From Massilia agri (lineage in GTDB: Bacteria > Pseudomonadota > Gammaproteobacteria > Burkholderiales > Burkholderiaceae_D), in contig NZ_JANUHA010000013.1 in NCBI RefSeq assembly GCF_024753255.1, positions 93,969-157,968 on the forward strand: a stretch of DNA of 64,000 nt, in the 5' to 3' direction. A program made the position numbers and the translations under genes. Under the pieces are notes generated by a model that ran no database searches, had not been told where the DNA came from, and saw nothing but the letters and a program-made list of their open reading frames with translations. Each line of letters begins with the position of its first letter. Within the stretch, counting starts at the first letter, position 1. Shown here one piece after another: positions 1 to 8,779 of the stretch.

Positions 1-574
1 CATCGGCGCCGACGAAGACCCGCGAGGCGCCGAGCCGGCCGCCTGGCTCGTAGTCGCAGCAATGGATCGCGCGCGTGCTTGAATCGGCGTAGTACATGCG
101 CCGGCCGTCCGGGCTGAAGCAGATGCTGTTGGCAATAGCCGCGGTCCCGATGGGCAGGCGTTCGAGGCTCAGGTCGGCGTTCAGGCGGTAGAAGCCGCCC
201 AGCGGCCGCTTCGGCGCGTCTTCCTGGTTGAACATGCCGAACACGAAGCGGCCCTGGCGGTCGCAGCGTCCGTCGTTGATCCGCGTGGCTGGAATCCCGG
301 GCTCGACGTCGGCGATGCGCTCCACCATCCCGCTCGAAAAACGGAAGAAGGCCAGGCCTGAGGCCAGTCCCAGCAGCAGGCAGTCGTCGTTCGTCGTCAG
401 GGCGAAGGAACAAAGCCGCTCCGGCATCGGCCAGTGCATGCTGCGGCCGGTCGATGGCGAATACGACCACAACCGGCATGCCGGGATGTCGGTCCAGAGC
501 AGGCGCTCCGTGCGCTCGCACCACAAGACGCATTCGCCCAGTTCGTGCCGGTTGTCGAGGAAGGCTTGCATCAT
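1..574 (-). CDS. SMP-30/gluconolactonase family sugar lactonase (partial, C-terminus outside window)
   Basis: This gene runs off the left edge, so only about 190 N-terminal residues are visible. They contain two hallmark SMP-30 stretches: RINDGRCDRQGRFVFG, with the metal-binding Asn, and ANSICFSPDGRRMYYADSS, with the later Asn. The family hydrolyses sugar lactones in the cytoplasm using a divalent metal. The gene starts 4 bases after galM and is the last visible gene of the leftward sugar operon. Given the GH43 enzymes upstream, an L-arabinono-lactonase role in oxidative pentose breakdown is likely, but it is an inference. Two ATG codons lie side by side (574 or 571). The family is certain; the substrate is not. 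Confidence 0.85.
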   Translation of the reverse strand, partial: MMQAFLDNRHELGECVLWCERTERLLWTDIPACRLWSYSPSTGRSMHWPMPERLCSFALTTNDDCLLLGLASGLAFFRFSSGMVERIADVEPGIPATRINDGRCDRQGRFVFGMFNQEDAPKRPLGGFYRLNADLSLERLPIGTAAIANSICFSPDGRRMYYADSSTRAIHCCDYEPGGRLGASRVFVGAD

Positions 575-578
575 CCGT

Positions 579-1634
579 TCAGCCCCCGCCCTGCACCGAG
601 AAGCGGAAGCGCGATTCGGTCTCGTACACCTGTCCCGGGCGCAGGATCACGTTGGGAAAGCGCGGGCGGTTCGGCGAATCCGGAAAGTGCTGCGGCTCCA
701 GGCAGAAGCCGCTCCGGTGGCCAAAGCTGCGGCCCTTGCCGGCGAGTGAACCGTCGAGGAAGTTCCCGCTGTAGAACTGCAGGCCGGGTTCCTCGGTGAA
801 CAGCTCGAGCACCCGCCCAGAGCCGGGGTCGAGCACGTGGGCGGCGCGCGTCATCGCTTTTCCGTCGGGCTTGTTGAGCACGAAGTTGTGGTCGTAGCCG
901 CGGCCATGGCGCAGCTGCTTGTCCGGCTGGCCGACGCGTTCGCCGATGGGGCGCGGCGTGCGGAAGTCGAAGGGCGTGCCGGTCACCGGCGACAGCATCC
1001 CCAGGGGGATCGCGCCGGCGTCGATCGGCACGAAGGTGTCGGCGTCGATGGTCAGCAGGTGATCCAGGATATCCCCCTCGCCGCACAGGTTGAAGTAGCT
1101 GTGCTGGGTGAGGTTGACCGGCGTCGGCTTGTCGGTGACGGCACGCAGGCGCATCACCAGCTCGTTGTCGTCGCTCAGCGTATAGCTTGCCACCACATCG
1201 AGGTTGCCGGGGTAGCCCTGCTCGCCGTCCACGCTGCGGTAGGCCAGGACCAGGCTGTCGCCCTCCACGCTGGCCTGCCACTTCACCTTGTGGAAGCCCC
1301 CTGCCCCGCCATGCAGGTGGTTGTCGCCGTCGTTCGCCGGCAGCACGTATTCCCGGCCGTCGAGCGTGAAGCGGCTGCCCGCGATGCGGTTGCCGTAGCG
1401 GCCGATCAGGGCGCCGAAGTAGGGGCTGTCGCCCTCGTAGGCATCCAGTGTGTCGAAGCCCAGCACCACATCGGCCAGGTGACCTTCGCGGTCGGGTGCA
1501 TGCAGCGCGGTGATGATGCCGCCGAAATCGATGATCTTCGCGGTCAGGCCATTCGCATTGCTCAAGGTGAACTGGGTAATGGCCGTGCCGTCTTCCAGAA
1601 GGCCGAAGGGTGCTTGCGTGATGGGATGTGGCAC
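579..1634 (-). CDS. galM: Aldose 1-epimerase (mutarotase)
   Basis: The 351-residue product interconverts the alpha and beta anomers of free aldoses in the cytoplasm. Visible family features are GALIGRYGNRIAGSRF near the N-terminus, the NLTQHSYFNL block with the catalytic His, GRGYDHNFVL, and TEEPGLQFYSGNFLDG near the C-terminus, where the catalytic Glu lies. Length fits the family. The only start that gives a normal N-terminus is GTG at 1634, preceded by GAGGAACACG. It follows the GH43 gene by 8 bases and precedes the lactonase by 4, so the three are surely co-transcribed. It would process the pentose released by the GH43 enzyme. Specificity between arabinose and other aldoses cannot be read from sequence. 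Confidence 0.93.
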   Translation of the reverse strand: MPHPITQAPFGLLEDGTAITQFTLSNANGLTAKIIDFGGIITALHAPDREGHLADVVLGFDTLDAYEGDSPYFGALIGRYGNRIAGSRFTLDGREYVLPANDGDNHLHGGAGGFHKVKWQASVEGDSLVLAYRSVDGEQGYPGNLDVVASYTLSDDNELVMRLRAVTDKPTPVNLTQHSYFNLCGEGDILDHLLTIDADTFVPIDAGAIPLGMLSPVTGTPFDFRTPRPIGERVGQPDKQLRHGRGYDHNFVLNKPDGKAMTRAAHVLDPGSGRVLELFTEEPGLQFYSGNFLDGSLAGKGRSFGHRSGFCLEPQHFPDSPNRPRFPNVILRPGQVYETESRFRFSVQGGG

Positions 1635-1642
1635 CGTGTTCC

Positions 1643-2614
1643 TCAGAGGGTGGATGGCCGGCCGAACACCGGCATGCCCTGCTCGTCCCAACGCAGGGGC
1701 TTGACGAAGGTATGGCGGTCGGGATTCCAGAGCGGATCGCCGACGATCTCGGTGTAGGTGCGGGCGTGGTACACCAGCATGACGGTCTCGCCGTCTTCGG
1801 CATAGGTGAAGCTGTTGTGGCCCGGCCCGTAGATGCCGTGCTCGTAACAGGTGCGCAGCACCGGCTCGCGCGACTTGGTCCAGGAGGTCGGGTCGAGCAG
1901 GTCGGCCTCCTCGTCGGCCCACAGCAGGCCCATCGCGTAGTTCTCGTCGGTGGCGCTGGCCGAGTAGCTGATGAAGATCCTGCCGTCGCGGCGCACGACG
2001 GACGGGCCTTCGTTGACCCAGAAGCCGCGCGTCTCCCAGTCGAATTCCGGCTTGCTCAGCATGACCGGCCGGCCCTCGATCTGCCACGGGGTCTTCATGG
2101 GGGCGATGTAGAGGTTCGAATTGCCTTCGATGGCGACGTCCTTCTGCGCCCACAGGTAGTACAGGCGCCCCTTGTGGGTGAAGGTGGTGGCGTCCAGGCA
2201 GAAGCTGTCGATGCCGGTGTCGACCTGGCCCATGAACTCCCACTCCCCTTCGAGCGGATTGGCGTTCCGGTTGCGGATCGCGTACATGCGGTGCTGGAAC
2301 AGCTTGTCCTTGATCTCGCGGCTCGGGGCGGCGGCGAAGTAGATGTACCAGGCGCCCTCGTTGAAGTGGATCTCCGGGGCCCACACCAGTTCGCAGTAAG
2401 GGCCGGTGTCGGGCTTGGTCCACACGTCGACGGTCTCTGCGCCGGCAAGTGCGGCGATACTCGAAGCGCGGCGCAGTTCGATGCGATCGTATTGCGGCAC
2501 CGAGGCCGTGAAGTAGTAGTAGCCGTCAGTGTGCCTGTAGATATAGGGGTCGGCGCGCTGTTCGATCAGTGGCTTGAGGACGGTTTCTTGCATGCTTGCT
2601 TCTCGTTGGTTCAT
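1643..2614 (-). CDS. Glycoside hydrolase family 43 protein, probably intracellular alpha-L-arabinofuranosidase
   Basis: This 323-residue protein has no signal peptide and should act in the cytoplasm on imported oligosaccharides. The three GH43 catalytic carboxylates can be placed by eye: D22 (ADPYIYRH, base), D141 (FCLDATTF, pKa modulator) and E202 (VNEGPSVV, acid). The GPGHNSF stretch near the C-terminus supplies the conserved His. The start at 2614 follows AGAAGGAACACG; a second Met at 2593 is possible but has a poorer ribosome site. It lies between the symporter and galM in one leftward operon. GH43 also contains beta-xylosidases. The arabinan assignment rests on the arabinanase-like neighbour and is inference. 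Confidence 0.88.
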   Translation of the reverse strand: MNQREASMQETVLKPLIEQRADPYIYRHTDGYYYFTASVPQYDRIELRRASSIAALAGAETVDVWTKPDTGPYCELVWAPEIHFNEGAWYIYFAAAPSREIKDKLFQHRMYAIRNRNANPLEGEWEFMGQVDTGIDSFCLDATTFTHKGRLYYLWAQKDVAIEGNSNLYIAPMKTPWQIEGRPVMLSKPEFDWETRGFWVNEGPSVVRRDGRIFISYSASATDENYAMGLLWADEEADLLDPTSWTKSREPVLRTCYEHGIYGPGHNSFTYAEDGETVMLVYHARTYTEIVGDPLWNPDRHTFVKPLRWDEQGMPVFGRPSTL

Positions 2615-2625
2615 CGTGTTCCTTC

Positions 2626-4011
2626 TTATCCGGCGGCGTAGCCGCGGGTCGCCATGTCGGCCTTGACGCTGTCGTAGTACTGGTCGCTGATGCGGTACTT
2701 GAACATCAGGACGCCCATCAGGAAGTGGAAGAAGCCCGGGATCACCGACAGCATCAGGGCGATGCCCTGCAGCGCCAGCGCCGACTGTTCCTGGTTGGGC
2801 TGGTAGTGGAAGTAGTCCAGCAGGATGCCGACCATGCCGCCCGCGATCGCCATGCCGGCCTTCTGGCAGACCGAAATGCCGCCGAAGGCGAAGCCCGACA
2901 CCCGCTTGCCGGTCTTGACCTGGCCATAGTCGATGGTCTCGGCGATCGCCGACCAGAACACCGGGGCGTGCAGGTCCACCACCAGGGACAGCATGAAGTA
3001 CAGGACGAAGGCCAGCACGATGTCGCCCGGCTGCACCAGGAAGTAGATCATCAGGCTGATGACGGCGACCAGGATCTGCGAATTGCGGAACAGCTTGACC
3101 TTGCAGTAGAACTTGGTGGTCCAGGTGGACACCACCATCGCCAGGATCGCCGCCGCCACGCCGGTGGACAGGAAGGCCGAGACGGTGGCGGTGTCGCCGC
3201 CGAGGTAGTACTTGGCGTAGTAGATCGCGACCGAGCCGCGGATCACGTAGCCGATGGTGCCGGTCACGCACACGGCGCACAGGATCAGCCACTGGTCATT
3301 GCGCATCAGGACGCGCACCTGGTCCATCAGCGGCTGTTTCTCGACCTTGTGGATGACGCGCTCGGTGGTGGTGAAGAAGCACAGCAGGAACAGCAGCACG
3401 CCCATCGCGGCCATCACCGCCATCGCGGCCTGGTAGCCGGTGGCCGGGTTGCCGGCATCCCACCAGCTGGCGAGCAGCGGAACGATGATGGTCACCATGA
3501 AGGCGCCGATCTTGGCGAAGAACAGGCGGTAGCCGTTGGCCGACAGGCGCTCCTGCGGATCGGAGGTGAGGCCGCTGATCAGGGAGATGTAGGGGATGCC
3601 GACGCCCGCCGTCATCAGGGTCATCAGGATGTAGGTCGAGTAGGCCCAGACCAGCTTGGCGTCATAGCCCCAGTCGGGCGTGGTGAAGACCAGGAAGACG
3701 CTCAGGCCGTAGGGCACGGCGAGCAGCAGCAGCCAGGGCCGGTAGCGCCCCCAGCGCGTCAGCACGGCGTCGGTCACCTGGCCCATCGCCAGGTCGGCGA
3801 CGGCGCCGACGACCTTGACGGCCACGAACAGCGCCGCCAGGTCGGCCGTGTGGATGCCGTAGATGTCGGTGTAGAAGAAGGTGATGATCAGCATCATCGA
3901 CGAGATCACCACATTGAGCGCCATGTCGCCTGCGCCGAAGCCCGCTTTTTCGAGGGTGGAGAGTTTTTGCGTGTGCTGCGCCAAAGCGCGGCCGGATGGG
4001 GGGCTTGTCAT
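2626..4011 (-). CDS. GPH-family (glycoside-pentoside-hexuronide) sugar:cation symporter
   Basis: The 461-residue protein is strongly hydrophobic with about twelve membrane segments. It has family signatures: EKAGFGAGDMALN at the N-terminus, VVGAVADLAMGQVTDAVLTRWGRYRPWLL at the loop 2-3 position, and YGQVKTGKRVSGFAFGG in the second half. Relatives such as MelB and XylP carry sugars across the inner membrane with Na+ or H+. The chosen ATG at 4011 has AGGAGACGT directly upstream, the same leader as the TonB receptor gene at 11644; longer readings have no ribosome site. It is the first gene of the leftward operon and would import the oligosaccharides that the cytoplasmic GH43 enzyme cuts. Confidence 0.92.
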   Translation of the reverse strand: MTSPPSGRALAQHTQKLSTLEKAGFGAGDMALNVVISSMMLIITFFYTDIYGIHTADLAALFVAVKVVGAVADLAMGQVTDAVLTRWGRYRPWLLLLAVPYGLSVFLVFTTPDWGYDAKLVWAYSTYILMTLMTAGVGIPYISLISGLTSDPQERLSANGYRLFFAKIGAFMVTIIVPLLASWWDAGNPATGYQAAMAVMAAMGVLLFLLCFFTTTERVIHKVEKQPLMDQVRVLMRNDQWLILCAVCVTGTIGYVIRGSVAIYYAKYYLGGDTATVSAFLSTGVAAAILAMVVSTWTTKFYCKVKLFRNSQILVAVISLMIYFLVQPGDIVLAFVLYFMLSLVVDLHAPVFWSAIAETIDYGQVKTGKRVSGFAFGGISVCQKAGMAIAGGMVGILLDYFHYQPNQEQSALALQGIALMLSVIPGFFHFLMGVLMFKYRISDQYYDSVKADMATRGYAAG

Positions 4012-4269
4012 ACGTCTCCTGTGCTTGCTTTTATACATTTTTGACTTTGATAGTAGGCGCTGGACTGAGATCAATCCAATCAATTTTTTGAGCGTTCCGA
4101 TATCGTTTTACACATCAGTATCGGGTCTCTGCCGATACCGTTCCGGATATCGGCCGATGCTTATATGTGATTGGAAAAAACACAAGAAACTCTTCAACCT
4201 GTGCATGCCGTCCATACGCCAGCCGGACCATGTTCCGCGCCACGGCCATTACAACTACGGAGACATGCA
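4012..4269. promoter_or_regulatory. Divergent promoter region with repeated ATATCGG/CCGATAT operators
   Basis: This region separates the leftward symporter operon from the rightward GH43 gene. It holds several copies of one element: CCGATATCG at 4097-4105, a perfect dyad GTATCGG/CCGATAC with a 7-base spacer at 4118-4138, and GGATATCGG at 4145-4153. The same element occurs twice before the TonB receptor gene. The pattern suggests binding of a dimeric sugar-responsive regulator, perhaps LacI or GntR type. No such regulator gene is in the window, so its identity is unknown. Confidence 0.6.
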
Positions 4270-6612
4270 ATGAACATCACACTCGCACGATGGGGGATGG
4301 GGGCGCTCCTGGCCTCGTCCCTGCTATCCCAGAATGCCGCCGCCCAGGCCGGATTTACCCCGATCACCTTCAGGAACGCCTCGGTCCATGATCCTTCCGT
4401 GATCAAGACGAACGATGGCTGGTACGTGTTCGGCTCCCACCTCGCCGCCGCCAAAAGCGCCGACCTGATGAACTGGCAGCAGATCGCCAGCGGCGTCAGC
4501 GCCACCAATCCCCTGTTCCTGCGCGGCTCGGCGAACGTGCTCACCGAGCTGGCCGAAACTTTCAGCTGGGCGCAATCGGACACCTTGTGGGCAGCGGACG
4601 TGAAGCAGCTTGCCGACGGCAGGTTCTACATGTACTACAACGCCTGCAAGGGCGACTCTCCCCGCTCGGCGCTGGGGATCGCGGTGGCCGACCGCGTCGA
4701 GGGCCCGTATGTCGACAAGGGCGTCATCCTGCGCTCCGGCATGTGGGGACAGGCCAGCCACGACGGTACGATCTACGATGCGATGAAGCATCCGAACACG
4801 GTCGACCCGCACGTGTTTTCCGACAATGCCGGGCGCCTGTGGATGATCTACGGCTCCTACTCGGGCGGCATCTTCATCATGCAGATGAACCCCAGCAACG
4901 GCATGCCCCTGCCCGGCCAGGGATACGGCAAGCGCCTGATGGGCGGCAACCATAGCCGCATCGAAGGCGCCTACGTGATGTACAGCCCCGCCACCTCGCA
5001 CTACTACCTGTTCACCTCCTTCGGCGGCCTGGACGCCAATGGTGGCTACAATATGCGTGTGGCGCGTTCGCTCAGGCCGGACGGTCCCTATCTCGACGCC
5101 CAGGGCAAGGACATGGCCGAGGTCAGGTCGGATCCGGCCAGGCCGCTGTTCGACGACGCCTCGATCGCACCGCACGGCGTCAAGCTGATGGGGAACTTCC
5201 TGTTCGACCGCAAGCTGGGCGAGCCGGGCACCGGCATCGGCACCGGCTATGTGTCGCCCGGCCACAATTCGGCCTGGTACGACGCCGCCACCGGCCAGTA
5301 CTTCCTGATCTTCCATACGCGCTTTCCCGAGCGCGGCGAGCAGCACGAGATCCGCGTGCACCAGATGTTCATGAATGCCGACGGCTGGCCGGTCGTCGCG
5401 CCCTACCGCTATGCGAAGGAAAAGGCGGCGGCCGTGCGCCGCGAGTTCGTCGTCGGCGACTACCTGTACGTCAACCACGGCAAGGACATCTCGGCCGCGG
5501 TCAAGAAATCGCAGTCGATCACGCTGGGAAATGATGGCAGGATCACAGGGGCGGTGACGGGGAGCTGGCGGCTGGCCGGGGCCAACAACGTCGAGCTGTT
5601 CTTGAACGGCGCCGCATCGCCGTACAAGGGCGTGTTCCTGAACCAGTGGAACGAAACGTTGCAGAGCTATGCCATGACCTTCTCGGCCCTGTCGCGCGAA
5701 GGGGTGGCGGTGTTCGGCAGCCGGCTGGTGCCGCGCACCGATGCGCAGGTAGTCAATGCGATTCATGCGGAACTCAGCCTGGGCAACACCGCTGCGGTGA
5801 GCGCCAACCTGAACCTGCCGACCTCGGCGACGCGCGGCGCCGTCATCGCCTGGACCTCTTCGAACCCGGCCGTCGTCAGCAATACCGGCGTCGTCACCCC
5901 GGCCGCCAATGACGTCACCCTGACCCTGAGCGCGCGCATCAGCAAGGGCACGGCCAGCGCCACCAAGACCTTCACCGTCACGGTGCGCAAGGCCGGCGGC
6001 CTGCTGGCGCACTACGGCTTCGAAGGCAACCTGCTCGACAGCAGCGGCCTTTCCGGGCCGGGCGCGGTGGTCGGCAGCCGCATCGACAGCGCCGGCGGCA
6101 GCATCGCTTTCGAGGCGGGCGTCCGGGGCAATGCCGCCGTCTTCAACGGCGCCAGTGGCATCCGCCTGCCGAACGGTCTCATCTCGAGCAACAACTACAC
6201 GGTGTCGCTCTGGCTCAAGCCCGCGCAGCTGACGGCGCTCACGACCACCTTCTTCGGCGCAAGGACGCTTGACTCCTGGATCAGTCTGCTGCCGAAAGGG
6301 CATGACTTCGTTGGCGGCGCCTCGATGCTGTGGTCGGGAACGGCCTGGTATGACGCAGGGCTGGGCATGAACATCCCGGTGGGCCGCTGGTCGCACCTGG
6401 CGTTCACGGTGCGCAATGGCGCCGTCAATGTCTACGTGGATGGAACCAAGCGCTTCAGCGGCGGCAACTTCCCCAACGTGTTCACCACCACGAACAGCGT
6501 CTTCGCCCTCGGCGTGAACTGGTGGGATACGCCCTACAAGGGCTCCATGGACGAGCTGCGGATCTACGGCACGGCCCTGAGCGACGCCGAAGTGACTGCC
6601 CTCGCCCGCTGA
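4270..6612 (+). CDS. Secreted multidomain GH43 enzyme, probable endo-arabinanase with Ig-like and LamG domains
   Basis: The 780-residue protein starts with a signal peptide ending near NAAAQA. A GH43 five-blade catalytic domain follows, with D41 (VHDPSV), D179 (NTVDPHVF) and E232 (RIEGAYV) as the likely base, modulator and acid. GYVSPGHNSAW gives the conserved His. A beta-rich module follows to about residue 490, as in arabinanases. Residues 498-576 form a bacterial Ig-like domain (SSNPAVVSNTGVVTP), and 578-775 a LamG/concanavalin-like carbohydrate-binding domain (FNGASGIRLPNG). It should cut arabinan or a related polymer outside the inner membrane. The start is at ATG 4270 after GGAGACATGCA; an upstream in-frame ATG would bury the signal peptide. 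Confidence 0.87.
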   Translation: MNITLARWGMGALLASSLLSQNAAAQAGFTPITFRNASVHDPSVIKTNDGWYVFGSHLAAAKSADLMNWQQIASGVSATNPLFLRGSANVLTELAETFSWAQSDTLWAADVKQLADGRFYMYYNACKGDSPRSALGIAVADRVEGPYVDKGVILRSGMWGQASHDGTIYDAMKHPNTVDPHVFSDNAGRLWMIYGSYSGGIFIMQMNPSNGMPLPGQGYGKRLMGGNHSRIEGAYVMYSPATSHYYLFTSFGGLDANGGYNMRVARSLRPDGPYLDAQGKDMAEVRSDPARPLFDDASIAPHGVKLMGNFLFDRKLGEPGTGIGTGYVSPGHNSAWYDAATGQYFLIFHTRFPERGEQHEIRVHQMFMNADGWPVVAPYRYAKEKAAAVRREFVVGDYLYVNHGKDISAAVKKSQSITLGNDGRITGAVTGSWRLAGANNVELFLNGAASPYKGVFLNQWNETLQSYAMTFSALSREGVAVFGSRLVPRTDAQVVNAIHAELSLGNTAAVSANLNLPTSATRGAVIAWTSSNPAVVSNTGVVTPAANDVTLTLSARISKGTASATKTFTVTVRKAGGLLAHYGFEGNLLDSSGLSGPGAVVGSRIDSAGGSIAFEAGVRGNAAVFNGASGIRLPNGLISSNNYTVSLWLKPAQLTALTTTFFGARTLDSWISLLPKGHDFVGGASMLWSGTAWYDAGLGMNIPVGRWSHLAFTVRNGAVNVYVDGTKRFSGGNFPNVFTTTNSVFALGVNWWDTPYKGSMDELRIYGTALSDAEVTALAR

Positions 6613-6638
6613 TCGAACGACGACTACAGGATACGAAC

Positions 6639-7211
6639 ATGAAGAATTTAGTGTTTTCACTTTCGCTGCTGCTTGCCTCGGCGGGCGCCTCCGCCGGTGT
6701 GATCGGCTTCGATGACCTGCCAGGCCTGGAAACCGAGCCGATCGCCAATGGCTACGCGGGCTTCGACTGGGACGGCTTGGGCGCGATCCGGGCCGATGCC
6801 TATCCCGGCAGCGGCTATGCGGCCGGCACGGTATCGTTCGCCAATGCAGCGTTCAACCACGACGGCGGCACCGCCGCGATCTCCAGGGCCGGTGGATTCA
6901 ATTTCGTCGGCGCGTTTTTCACCTCCGCCTGGCTCGAGCAGGAACTCGCCTTCGAGGGCTGGCGCGACGGCGTGCTGGTGTATGCCAGCCCCGCATCGTA
7001 CGTGATCGATACCGCCACGCCGCTGTGGATCGGCCTCGGCTGGTCGGGTATCGATACCCTGCTGATCTACAACAGCAGCGGCACGCAATGGGCCATGGAT
7101 GAGTTCACGGTTCCGGAGCCCGCGTCGCTGTCCCTGCTCGGCGCCGCGCTGGCGGGGATGGCGCTGTCGCGCAGGCGCAGGCCGCTCGCAGGCGCCGGAC
7201 CCGCACCGTAA
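6639..7211 (+). CDS. PEP-CTERM sorting-domain protein of unknown function
   Basis: The product is 190 residues long, with a signal peptide (about residues 1-20), a beta-rich body and a PEP-CTERM tail: VPEPASLSLLG, a hydrophobic stretch, then RRRR. Such tails are recognised by an exosortase, which removes them during export in bacteria that make extracellular polysaccharide. The body (GVIGFDDLPG...) resembles no enzyme I recognise. It begins 26 bases after the GH43 stop, so the two are probably one transcript. That suggests a surface or matrix protein used while growing on the polymer, but this is inference. No exosortase gene lies in the window. Confidence 0.8.
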   Translation: MKNLVFSLSLLLASAGASAGVIGFDDLPGLETEPIANGYAGFDWDGLGAIRADAYPGSGYAAGTVSFANAAFNHDGGTAAISRAGGFNFVGAFFTSAWLEQELAFEGWRDGVLVYASPASYVIDTATPLWIGLGWSGIDTLLIYNSSGTQWAMDEFTVPEPASLSLLGAALAGMALSRRRRPLAGAGPAP

Positions 7212-7523
7212 TTCGCGGGGCGGTTTGAAAAAGAGGAAAGCGCGGTGGATACCCAGGCGCGGCAAGAACGCGCCTCGTGTTTGCGCGGGCAAGGGCCTGC
7301 GCTGCCGCCTTCCTCGCGCAGCGTGAGGAAGGCCTGAGAAAACCTCCTATTTGCCCTGAGAGCAACAAGCCCGTACACTGAACCGTTCCAGCGGTCTGTT
7401 TTCGGCCATGCGCGGCCACCGGAAGCTCAAGGTTGAATCATTAGCGGAAGTAATCCAAATACTTTTCTACAAGACAGACAAAGCAAAACTGCCTTGAACG
7501 GCAACTTCTAACGATTGCTTAGT
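7212..7523. other. Gene-free stretch between the PEP-CTERM gene and an unrecognised ORF
   Basis: No convincing gene was found in these 312 bases. A 9-bp perfect stem, GCCTTCCTC at 7307-7315 and GAGGAAGGC at 7325-7333, may end the rightward transcript, but no T-run follows it. Base composition drops towards AT after about 7430, leading into the next ORF, whose promoter is presumably here. Confidence 0.4.
7307..7333 (+). terminator. Possible hairpin terminator after the GH43/PEP-CTERM operon
   Basis: The arms GCCTTCCTC and GAGGAAGGC pair perfectly around a 9-base loop, about 95 bases after the PEP-CTERM stop. The following bases are CTGAGAAAACC, not a T-run, so intrinsic termination is only possible. 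Confidence 0.3.
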
Positions 7524-8150
7524 ATGGCGCAACTCGACTTCTTTGGTCTCGACGAAGATTTCTACAGCTTGATGCAGTTTGTGTTTTCGGAGACGGACCT
7601 GATTGTCTATGAAGCCTATTCTCGGATTGACCACGAAATTAGAAAACTAAGCTCCGTCGACGATTTGCGATCAATTGCGCATGAGCGCAAAGGTGGATGT
7701 TTCCTGCTTAGGTCATGGTCTCCGACCGTGACAAATTCCCCCATCTTCCGAACTTTCGCGCTCCGCCCAGAAATTGGCGGTCATCGAACCTCACTGGAAG
7801 GATCAGGTCTCATGCAATTCGCGCAAGGGCGCATTGAGAGTGGACTCCTTCATTCTTCGAGCTTCAGCCACTGGAATGAGGCGGGCGCGCTGCAGCGCAG
7901 CGCTTTACCAACCGAAGACATTGATTGGCACGCCATGCGCTTGATTTCAGGAAGAATTCACCGGCATGTGAGGAACAAGCTGGCAGTTGCCAAGCTCTAC
8001 TCCGCGTCAGTTCTACCTGGCGCCTATGAGGCACTCGGCCCTGGTCTCGGTATTTGGTACGGCGCCGAAGAGCATCGGCGAGATTCAGAGTCCATGATCG
8101 AGAGGCCTAACAGCTCACCCAAGCCAAGGCCGCTTCGCAACCCAACTTGA
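7524..8150 (+). CDS. Hypothetical protein, unrecognised family
   Basis: The 208-residue reading frame begins MAQLDFFGLDEDF at ATG 7524; a TTG three codons earlier is also open. No signal peptide or membrane segment is visible, and the composition is that of a soluble protein (FVFSETDLIVYEAYSRIDHE, then ALRPEIGGHRTSLEGSGL). Codon use is more AT-rich than the flanking genes, suggesting recent acquisition. The last 20 residues are proline- and arginine-rich and may be read past a damaged end. It stands alone between two sugar-utilisation units. No function can be assigned. Confidence 0.6.
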   Translation: MAQLDFFGLDEDFYSLMQFVFSETDLIVYEAYSRIDHEIRKLSSVDDLRSIAHERKGGCFLLRSWSPTVTNSPIFRTFALRPEIGGHRTSLEGSGLMQFAQGRIESGLLHSSSFSHWNEAGALQRSALPTEDIDWHAMRLISGRIHRHVRNKLAVAKLYSASVLPGAYEALGPGLGIWYGAEEHRRDSESMIERPNSSPKPRPLRNPT

Positions 8151-8292
8151 TTCAGGTGCGGCATGGCCCCTCTCACAAACCACGAACTCCCGCCATGGGT
8201 CGGTCGCGGCCCTTTGCATAAGACTGTTTGCGGCCAGAAGCAAAAGTAGGTGGCCCAAAGACATTCAGATATTGGACTCATCGGAATATTGT

Positions 8293-8547
8293 ATGAATGA
8301 AGCTCAACCACTTCTCTGTGCAGCTGCCAACGCGGAAGTCCCGGCTTACCTCGTTCTCTGCCAGAAAGCGTATACCGTTACGGCACCGGTAAACGACGGC
8401 TGGTATGCTGAGAAAGACGGCATGCGTTTTCGGGCCGAAAGCTTGATTGAGCTGCTTGGACTTGTCAGCATGCATGAGGCACGTGGTAACAATTGGACAG
8501 CAGCGGATCAGGAGATTGATGACTTTTTGGCGAAATACAATCGTTGA
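8293..8547 (+). CDS. Small hypothetical protein
   Basis: This 84-residue ORF (MNEAQPLLCAAANAEVPAY... ending DDFLAKYNR) has no signal peptide or membrane helix. Its first half looks like a small beta-sheet domain (YTVTAPVNDGWYAEKDG) and its second half is helical. An in-frame TTG at 8272 could extend it by seven residues. Like its upstream neighbour it is less GC-rich than the surrounding genes. I do not recognise the family. The coherent, non-shadow composition is the main reason to accept it. Confidence 0.5.
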   Translation: MNEAQPLLCAAANAEVPAYLVLCQKAYTVTAPVNDGWYAEKDGMRFRAESLIELLGLVSMHEARGNNWTAADQEIDDFLAKYNR

Positions 8548-8710
8548 ATTGTCCGCTTTGGGTTGGGGAGCGTACGTGCGCGGGGCCGGTTTATTCTGCG
8601 ACGGCTTCGCAAGTATGGCCAGACATGGCGCCCACCCGGCTGTGCATCGTGAAGCAATTGCTGGGCATCCCGCTCAGAGTCTTCAATAGATAGCGCTGAC
8701 AGCTCCAATG

Positions 8711-8750
8711 AAAACGGGCGTTGCCGGTCTGAACCGGGCAACGCCCTTCT
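8711..8750 (-). terminator. Intrinsic terminator of the TonB receptor gene
   Basis: GGGCGTTGCC (8716-8725) pairs perfectly with GGCAACGCCC (8737-8746). Read leftward, the stem is followed by GTTTTCATT. It lies about 35 bases past the receptor stop codon. Confidence 0.75.
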
Positions 8751-8779
8751 TGCTACGCGATGTATTCGAGCGTCGGAGA

